From the NCBI GenBank assembly GCA_023405875.1, contig JAEXXN010000559.1, forward strand, positions 1 through 11,371: a stretch of DNA of 11,371 nucleotides, read 5' to 3'. This DNA is from Bacillota bacterium. Its GTDB lineage: Bacteria > Bacillota > Clostridia > Lutisporales > Lutisporaceae. Both the position numbers and the translations under genes were made by a program. Shown piece after piece: positions 1-4,924 of this stretch. Each line of letters starts with the position of its first letter. Position 1 is the first letter of the stretch. Under the pieces are notes generated by a model, which saw only the letters and a program-made list of their open reading frames with translations, did not search any database and was not told where the DNA came from.

Positions 1-1
1 C

Positions 2-322
2 TCTCTGGGCGGAGCCGTAAAGCATGTACCAATGGACAGCACCGCTTTTTTCTTCAGAAACTCAGATTATATAATGGCCATTGCTTCAAGCTGGGAGAAG
101 GACAATGAAGCACCGGTCCATAAAGCCTGGGTGGATGAGGGCTTCAAATATATAGAAAATATTTCTGCCGGCTCCTACGTGAACTTTCCCTACAGCAATT
201 TGAAGGATTATGAAGCTGCCTATTATGGCCTGTATGTGAAAAGCCTGCAAATAATAAAGACAAAATATGACCCGTTCAATGTATTCAGCTTTCCCCAAAG
301 CATAAGGAGCATATATGCTTGA
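2..322 (+). CDS. FAD-linked oxidase, C-terminal BBE-domain fragment
   Basis: The reading frame is already open at the left edge and ends with TGA at 320-322, giving the last 106 residues of a larger protein. The fragment opens with S-L-G-G-A-V-K-H-V-P-M-D-S-T-A-F and closes with Y-D-P-F-N-V-F-S-F-P-Q-S-I. These are hallmarks of the C-terminal berberine-bridge-like (BBE) segment of FAD/FMN-dependent oxidoreductases of the PCMH/GlcD-type superfamily: the GGA..VP..ATAF strand of the substrate domain, then the terminal DP.N.F.F.QSI motif. Full-length relatives have about 450 residues and oxidise sugars or small alcohols with a covalently or tightly bound FAD. The FAD-binding half is outside the window, so substrate and flavin attachment cannot be judged. 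The methionine at 32-34 is internal. No convincing terminator follows; the next unit has its own promoter from 353. Confidence 0.85.
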   Translation, partial: SLGGAVKHVPMDSTAFFFRNSDYIMAIASSWEKDNEAPVHKAWVDEGFKYIENISAGSYVNFPYSNLKDYEAAYYGLYVKSLQIIKTKYDPFNVFSFPQSIRSIYA

Positions 323-352
323 AGGGGGACGGCTCCCGGATAGGGATTGCTT

Positions 353-381
353 TTGCTTTGGCATTCTTTAAATGGTATAAT
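353..381 (+). promoter_or_regulatory. Sigma-A promoter upstream of cvfB (extended -10)
   Basis: TTGCTT at 353-358 and a perfect TATAAT at 376-381 are separated by 17 nt. TGG immediately before the -10 gives the TGn extended -10 signature. Predicted transcription start is near 388, leaving a leader of about 95 nt before cvfB. Confidence 0.7.
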
Positions 382-400
382 ATTGCCTAAGGTGAAGGAT

Positions 401-430
401 TTGCCAGATGGACCGGTACGGTAATATATA
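401..430 (+). promoter_or_regulatory. Possible second cvfB promoter
   Basis: TTGCCA at 401-406 (5 of 6 consensus) is followed after 18 nt by TATATA at 425-430. It lies just downstream of the stronger promoter at 353-381 and could give a shorter leader of about 45 nt. Confidence 0.35.
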
Positions 431-482
431 ATGCGTTGGCAGGAAATATTAAATACGATTAATATTCAAAGGATGGTATGAA

Positions 483-1319
483 ATGATAGAACTGGGTAAG
501 GTACAAAGGCTGGAGGTTGTCAGGCTGACCAGGATAGGTGCATTCCTGAATACCCGGAACGGCAGTGAAAAGGATGAGGTACTTCTCCCCAAAAACCAAC
601 TGCCTGAGGGTACTGAAGCAGGTGATGAGCTTGAGGTATTTGTTTACAGGGACTCGGAGGACAGGCTGATAGCCACGATCAGAAAACCGGGAATCACCCT
701 GGGTGAATTTGCAAAGCTCAGGGTGGTGGAGAATTCCAGGATAGGCGCTTTTCTTGACTGGGGTCTGGAGAAGGACCTGCTTCTGCCTTTTAAGGAGCAG
801 ACCTGTGAGGTGAAAAAGGACGGCTCATACCTGGTGGGTCTGTATATAGATAAAAGCAGGAGATTATGCGCTACCATGGATATTTACAAGCTACTCAGCG
901 ATGTGTCCCCCTATAAGGGAAATGAGAGGGCGGAAGGCACCATATATCAGATCAGGGAGGACCTGGGGGCTTTTGTTGCCGTGGACAACAAATACAGTGG
1001 GCTGATACCGAAAAAGGAGTTCTATGGTGACTACAAATGCGGGGATACTGTAGAGGTAAGGATAAAGAAGGTCAGGGAGGATGGAAAGCTGGAGCTGAGC
1101 TTGCGGAAGGAAGCTTATAACCAGATGAAGGACGATGCCGAAGTCATATATGAAAGAATGGCATCAAAGGGCGGAAGGCTGGCCTTGAACGACGACAGCA
1201 GCCCCGAGGAGATCAAAAGGGAGCTGGAAATGAGCAAGAGCGCCTTTAAGAGGGCAGTCGGGAAATTGCTTAAGGAAAGAAAGATCAAAATAACTGAAAA
1301 GGGCATCGAGCTGGTATGA
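483..1319 (+). CDS. cvfB: CvfB-family S1-domain RNA-binding protein
   Basis: This 278-residue protein matches the CvfB/YitL family in length and architecture. There are three consecutive OB-fold S1-type modules at about residues 5-67, 73-133 and 146-209, then a winged-helix-like C-terminus at about 216-278. The repeated V..S/TRIGAFL strand (residues 13-22 and 82-91) and the third module's EGTIYQIREDLGAFV (151-165), which ends in KLELSLRK, are typical S1 signatures. Family members bind RNA in the cytoplasm; the Staphylococcus aureus protein (conserved virulence factor B) affects expression of exoproteins. ATG at 483 follows AAAGGATGG at 468-476. The nearer ATG at 478 is excluded because its second in-frame codon after it is TGA. 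The gene is transcribed alone, with its own promoter and a terminator right after the stop, and is convergent with the ATPase. Confidence 0.92.
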   Translation: MIELGKVQRLEVVRLTRIGAFLNTRNGSEKDEVLLPKNQLPEGTEAGDELEVFVYRDSEDRLIATIRKPGITLGEFAKLRVVENSRIGAFLDWGLEKDLLLPFKEQTCEVKKDGSYLVGLYIDKSRRLCATMDIYKLLSDVSPYKGNERAEGTIYQIREDLGAFVAVDNKYSGLIPKKEFYGDYKCGDTVEVRIKKVREDGKLELSLRKEAYNQMKDDAEVIYERMASKGGRLALNDDSSPEEIKRELEMSKSAFKRAVGKLLKERKIKITEKGIELV

Positions 1320-1326
1320 AATAATA

Positions 1327-1371
1327 CAGGCTGTCAGTTAAAATTTAATTTATCTGACAGCCTGATTTTTT
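1327..1371 (+). terminator. Intrinsic terminator of cvfB, possibly bidirectional
   Basis: A perfect 11-bp stem (1327-1337 with 1354-1364, arm CAGGCTGTCAG), a 16-nt AT-rich loop and a T-tract at 1366-1371 start 7 nt after the cvfB stop. The gene on the other strand ends at 1391. On that strand the stem is followed by TATTATTTC, so the hairpin may also end the ATPase transcript, with a weaker U-tract. Confidence 0.88.
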
Positions 1372-1390
1372 GTTAGGGTCTATGCTCTTA

Positions 1391-4048
1391 TCAGTCTTTG
1401 TCCGCGGCTCTCATGAAGAATTTGATTATCTCATTAACTACCAGCGGAACCAAAGAAAGCAGTATGACCAAATCCCAATCTGTGAAGCTTAAGTTGTGTA
1501 CCTTAAATGCACTTGCAAGGGGTGGTATGGATATAACTCCAATCTGGAGAATAAATCCCATAATTATCGCACCGATCAAATATTTGTTGGAGAAGAAACC
1601 AACACTGAATATTGACTTGGTTGTGTTTCTCATTGTCAATGAGTAGAATAACTGCGAAGCAACAAGGACAACAAAGGACATTGTGCGGGCGTAAGTCAAT
1701 GCCTCCTCTGATATATCCTTTGAACCAAGGCTGTATCCGAATTCATTCAATCCAATATAGAAGGCTACAAGTGTCAACACACCCATCAGCACACCGCCTA
1801 TGACCGCTCTGACTCCTGCCCCCCTGGCAAAGAAGCTTTCTGTGGGGTTTCTTGGCTTCTTCTTCATAACATCCTTGTCGCCGGGGTCGACGCCAAGTGC
1901 TAAAGCCGGCAGAGTGTCTGTAATAAGGTTCATCCAAAGTATCTGGGTTGGCAGTAATGGAACCGGCCAGAAGAACAGAATGGATACAAATATCGTGATA
2001 ACTTCTCCCAGGTTGCAGGACAACAGGAATATAACCGACTTTTTGATATTGTTATAAATGTTTCTGCCCTCTTCAATAGCGTGAACTATCGTTGTAAAAT
2101 TATCATCTGTCAGTATCATATCACTGGCACTCTTGGAAACGTCAGTACCGGTTATACCCATGGCAACACCGATATCCGCATATTTCAAGGATGGAGCGTC
2201 ATTTACGCCGTCGCCGGTCATTGAAACTATATTTCCATGGGCTTTGTAAGCCTTGACTATTTTTACCTTATGCTCCGGAGATACTCTGGCGAATACCCGG
2301 TAATCAGTTATCCTCCTTGAAAATTCCTCATCAGACAGATCATCGATTTCAGCGCCTGTAAGGCTCTGGCTTATTGATTCCGCAATGCCAAGCTCTTTGG
2401 CAATCGCAACTGCCGTATTCTTATGGTCGCCGGTGATCATTACCGGTGTGATGCCTGCAATTTTTGCTTCCCTGATGGAATCCTTAACTTCAAGCCTTGG
2501 AGGGTCTATCATGCCTACGAAGCCTATAAGGGTCAGGTCACATTCCATTTCCCCGGGAGCTATTATGCTTTCGGTATCCTTATAGGCCACACCGAGAACT
2601 CTCAGTGCATCATCGGACATTTCCTCCGCTGTCTTCAGGAAGGTTGCTTTCATTTGTTCGGTTAACGGCTGCACCTTTCCATCCACAAGAACATGGGTAG
2701 AGATTTTCAACATATTGTCCAGTGCACCTTTTGTATGGACTCTGAAGCCGCAGCCTTCCTCATTCAAGGTAGACATCAGCTTTCTATCTGAATCAAAAGG
2801 ATTTTCGGCTACACGCCTATGCCTTATATTCAAGTCTCTTTTGGTAAACCCATATTTGTCACCCAATACGACTAAGGCTATTTCAGTAGGATCTCCGGTG
2901 CCTTCGCCATTTTCATAGGTAGCATCTGAACAGAGAACAAAGGATCTGATCAACTCTGCTTCATCGGGAGCGGCTTCAAACTTGGTTTCCGAAGTAGGTA
3001 GATCCTTCAGGTTATTCAGGGTATAATGCTTTACAACAGTCATTTTGTTCTGTGTAAGGGTACCGGTCTTATCTGAACAGATTACATTCACACAGCCCAG
3101 GGTCTCAACTGCCGGGAGCTTTTTGACTATGGCATTGATTTTAGACATTCTGGTAACACCCAGTGCCAGCACGATCGCCACTATAGCAGCCAGGCCTTCA
3201 GGAATTGCTGCAACAGCCAGGCTTATTGCAGTAAGGAACATTTCAAACAGATCTCTTCTTTGGAATAGGGCAATTATAAATATAAGAACACATATACCGA
3301 TCGCCAAGAATCCAAGGACACGGCCCAGTTCATCCAATCTTTTCTGAAGGGGTGTCATTTCGTCATTATCTTCATCCAATATCTTGGCTATCTTACCCAT
3401 CTCTGTCTCCATTGCCGTTCCGACAACAACGCCCTCGCCCCTGCCATATGTGGCAAGAGTGGATAAAAAGGCCATATTGGACAGGTCGCCTATAGGCGTT
3501 TTTGGATCTTCAAACAGAGACTGTGCATTCTTATCTGTAGGTACTGATTCTCCTGTCAGGGCTGATTCCTCGATCTGAAGGTTCACACTCTCTATCAGCC
3601 TTAGGTCAGCGGATATAAATCTGCCGGCGTCAATAATGACGATATCGCCGGGAACTATTTGTTCAGAATTGATCTCTTTAACTTCTCCATCACGTCTGAC
3701 AAGAGCTTTTGGCGTGGTCATTTTCTGAAGCGCTTCAATTGCCTTTTCAGCCTTATACTCTTGAATAACTCCGATTACTGCATTCAATATTACGACTGAA
3801 AGAATGATGATAGCATCTACATATTCACCGATAGCTATTGTAATTACAGTAGCTCCCAGCAATACATAGATAAGCATATCCTTCAGCTGTGAAAAAAACA
3901 GCGAGATTATGCTTTTCTTGGGCTTACCCTTCAACTTGTTTTCACCGTATTTTTCCAGACGTATTTTTGCTTCTTCACTGGAAAGGCCGGTTGCTTGGTT
4001 GACATTGAATTCCTTTAATACTTCTTCCCGCGATTTTGAAAACCACAT
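1391..4048 (-). CDS. P2A-type cation-transporting ATPase, probable Mn2+/Ca2+ exporter
   Basis: The 885-residue protein has the full P2A (SERCA/PMR1-like) plan: N-terminal cation-ATPase domain, M1-M2 (about 56-98), actuator loop with TGES at 165-168, M3-M4 with IPEGL at 282-286, phosphorylation loop DKTGTLT with catalytic Asp326, nucleotide-domain Lys440 (TKGA), DPPR at 515-518, hinge TGDGVND at 611-617, then M5-M10. Ion-site residues known from SERCA are mostly kept: Glu284 (M4), Asn679 and Glu682 (M5), Asn707, Thr710 and Asp711 (M6). The M8 glutamate position reads Gln799. Relatives export Ca2+ or Mn2+ from the cytoplasm at the cost of ATP. ATG at 4048-4046 follows GGAGAG (4063-4058) with 9-nt spacing. 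The upstream Mn2+ riboswitch favours manganese efflux, as for Lactococcus yoaB and pneumococcal mgtA. That ion assignment is inference; the family call is firm. Confidence 0.95.
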   Translation of the reverse strand: MWFSKSREEVLKEFNVNQATGLSSEEAKIRLEKYGENKLKGKPKKSIISLFFSQLKDMLIYVLLGATVITIAIGEYVDAIIILSVVILNAVIGVIQEYKAEKAIEALQKMTTPKALVRRDGEVKEINSEQIVPGDIVIIDAGRFISADLRLIESVNLQIEESALTGESVPTDKNAQSLFEDPKTPIGDLSNMAFLSTLATYGRGEGVVVGTAMETEMGKIAKILDEDNDEMTPLQKRLDELGRVLGFLAIGICVLIFIIALFQRRDLFEMFLTAISLAVAAIPEGLAAIVAIVLALGVTRMSKINAIVKKLPAVETLGCVNVICSDKTGTLTQNKMTVVKHYTLNNLKDLPTSETKFEAAPDEAELIRSFVLCSDATYENGEGTGDPTEIALVVLGDKYGFTKRDLNIRHRRVAENPFDSDRKLMSTLNEEGCGFRVHTKGALDNMLKISTHVLVDGKVQPLTEQMKATFLKTAEEMSDDALRVLGVAYKDTESIIAPGEMECDLTLIGFVGMIDPPRLEVKDSIREAKIAGITPVMITGDHKNTAVAIAKELGIAESISQSLTGAEIDDLSDEEFSRRITDYRVFARVSPEHKVKIVKAYKAHGNIVSMTGDGVNDAPSLKYADIGVAMGITGTDVSKSASDMILTDDNFTTIVHAIEEGRNIYNNIKKSVIFLLSCNLGEVITIFVSILFFWPVPLLPTQILWMNLITDTLPALALGVDPGDKDVMKKKPRNPTESFFARGAGVRAVIGGVLMGVLTLVAFYIGLNEFGYSLGSKDISEEALTYARTMSFVVLVASQLFYSLTMRNTTKSIFSVGFFSNKYLIGAIIMGFILQIGVISIPPLASAFKVHNLSFTDWDLVILLSLVPLVVNEIIKFFMRAADKD

Positions 4049-4133
4049 GATTATTCACTCTCCATTCATTGAAATTAGATAGTTCATAATGTCTGATGTA
4101 TGGTTTCTTTTCCTATAATAAAGCTTACTATAA

Positions 4134-4162
4134 TTGTCTCTATTTTATCAATAGAAGATAAT
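4134..4162 (+). promoter_or_regulatory. Candidate promoter for the structured RNA at 4209-4361
   Basis: TTGTCT at 4134-4139 (4 of 6) and GATAAT at 4157-4162 (5 of 6) are 17 nt apart, in a very AT-rich stretch. Predicted start near 4169 lies about 40 nt before the structured RNA. In such AT-rich DNA chance matches are common, so this is tentative. Confidence 0.35.
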
Positions 4163-4208
4163 AAAATAATCTGAAATATTATACCTCAGATTGTGAGCGT
4201 TGCAAATT

Positions 4209-4361
4209 GTTATAACGAGGCGAAATATGTCCCCATCTATATAGGTGGCGGGTACCGCTTCCGTTATTCAGCAGGCGGTGAGCATATCTCCCGCCTCGTT
4301 GGAACGCTCGGGCAGGTTTTTGCAAGTATGCAAAAACCCCTCATTGAAATCTTGTTATAAC
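4209..4361 (+). ncRNA. Structured non-coding RNA candidate, raiA-like
   Basis: A GC-rich block of about 153 nt in AT-rich intergenic DNA has no credible ORF. Its ends are two copies of GTTATAAC (4209-4216 and 4354-4361) that can pair. On the + strand this helix extends to 4220/4350 through two G-U wobbles. Inside are a hairpin at 4233-4248 (one U-G wobble on +), GCGG/CCGC around 4248-4258, GAG/CTC at 4280-4290, GAGGCG 4217-4222 with CGCCTC 4292-4297, and a perfect 10-bp hairpin at 4315-4338 with an AGTA loop. The wobbles would be A-C mismatches on the other strand, which favours +. Size, clostridial setting and compact multi-stem layout resemble the raiA non-coding RNA class, but I assign that from general resemblance only. 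Neither helix end has a U-tract directly; a T7 run lies at 4387-4393. Confidence 0.6.
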
Positions 4362-4548
4362 GCATCATAGAAGATTTTCTTACCTATTTTTTTACTTTAT
4401 ATGATTTTTTATCCGTATCCATGCAATATCCAATGCAATATTCAACACCCCTAACTTTTATTTATGCGAAAATTGAATTATTATGTAAAACGTTTTTCAC
4501 GAAATATATAATCCCTTCCGGGACAGGTCAATGAGACTTTGAAGTTAT

Positions 4549-4600
4549 AAAAAAACCTTTAGCAGAACTTTATCCTATAAGATAAAATTATGCTAAAGGT
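4549..4600 (-). terminator. Riboswitch-controlled intrinsic terminator
   Basis: On the - strand a perfect 10-bp stem (4600-4591 with 4564-4555, arm ACCTTTAGCA) has an additional inner 6-bp TTTATC/GATAAA helix and is followed by seven U residues (4555-4549). Its first arm contains the 3' strand of riboswitch helix P1 (CCTTT, 4599-4595), so aptamer and terminator exclude each other. Confidence 0.88.
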
Positions 4601-4694
4601 CTTACTCTTTGACATATCAAAGGATTAAGCCAGGCAGCACTCCCGACTGCCGGTTGTTGACTTAATCACCTGTATCAGGCAGTTACTCCCCTTT
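4595..4694 (-). promoter_or_regulatory. Mn2+ riboswitch (yybP-ykoY family) aptamer
   Basis: Read on the - strand, the element starts AAAGGGGAGTAACTGCC (from 4694) and ends GAGTAAGACCTTT (to 4595), the conserved 5' and 3' ends of the yybP-ykoY class, including the L1 motif GGGGAGTA at 4691-4684. P1 pairs AAAGG (4694-4690) with CCTTT (4599-4595). Further helices are CCTG/CAGG (4679-4669), GATTAAG/CTTAATC (4667-4661 with 4629-4623), GGCAG/CTGCC (4651-4647 with 4637-4633) and TTTGA/TCAAA (4621-4608). This family binds Mn2+ between L1 and L3 and commonly precedes manganese exporters and P-type ATPases. Because P1 overlaps the terminator arm, Mn2+ binding should prevent termination and turn expression on. 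The aptamer starts about 30 nt after the predicted transcription start and serves the ATPase at 1391-4048. Confidence 0.92.
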
Positions 4695-4728
4695 AACAGA
4701 AGAAGAGGTATATGAACCAATGAAACAA

Positions 4729-4757
4729 AGTATACCATATTTTGTATATATATTCAA
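4729..4757 (-). promoter_or_regulatory. Sigma-A promoter of the riboswitch-ATPase unit
   Basis: On the - strand, TTGAAT (4757-4752) and TATACT (4734-4729) are separated by exactly 17 nt. The predicted start near 4722 places the riboswitch immediately at the 5' end of the transcript, which supports both calls. Confidence 0.78.
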
Positions 4758-4790
4758 CCGCTATTTTGTAGCTTTTTATAACCCTTGAAG

Positions 4791-4814
4791 GGGCTGGGCG
4801 GGCAGAACCGGCCC
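4791..4814 (+). other. GC-rich hairpin in the regulator's upstream region
   Basis: GGGCTGG at 4791-4797 pairs with CCGGCCC at 4808-4814 (one U-G wobble on the + strand), loop of 10 nt, followed by an AT-rich but not U-only stretch. It lies between the divergent riboswitch promoter and the LuxR-type gene. Role unknown; it could be a weak terminator or simply part of the leader. Confidence 0.3.
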
Positions 4815-4870
4815 TATTATATATAGTATGACCTGAAGTATTGTATATACATGAAGGAATTTAAATTTAT

Positions 4871-4885
4871 TAGTAGAATTTACTA
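4871..4885 (+). promoter_or_regulatory. Inverted repeat, possible operator of the LuxR-type gene
   Basis: TAGTA-gaatt-TACTA is a 5-bp-arm inverted repeat centred about 47 nt upstream of the regulator's start codon. It overlaps a possible weak -10 (TATAAA at 4884-4889), for which I see only a poor -35. A binding site is plausible by position only, since AT-rich repeats of this size arise by chance. Confidence 0.2.
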
Positions 4886-4924
4886 TAAAAGCTGAGAAAA
4901 ACCAGTATCGAGGAAGTGAATAAT

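Noticed and set aside
323..352. Possible terminator for the BBE oxidase (GGGGGACGGCTCCC)
   Set aside because: The stem is only about three solid pairs and no U-tract follows directly.
4244..4258. Resemblance to the T-box antiterminator motif (GGTGG...ACCGC)
   Set aside because: There are four extra bases inside the motif, no upstream specifier stem, no terminator alternative and no aminoacyl-tRNA synthetase or amino-acid gene downstream on this strand.
4207..4362. MITE or insertion-sequence remnant
   Set aside because: The only terminal symmetry is the self-palindrome GTTATAAC; beyond that the ends are not inverted repeats, no flanking target duplication is seen, and the interior folds as an RNA.
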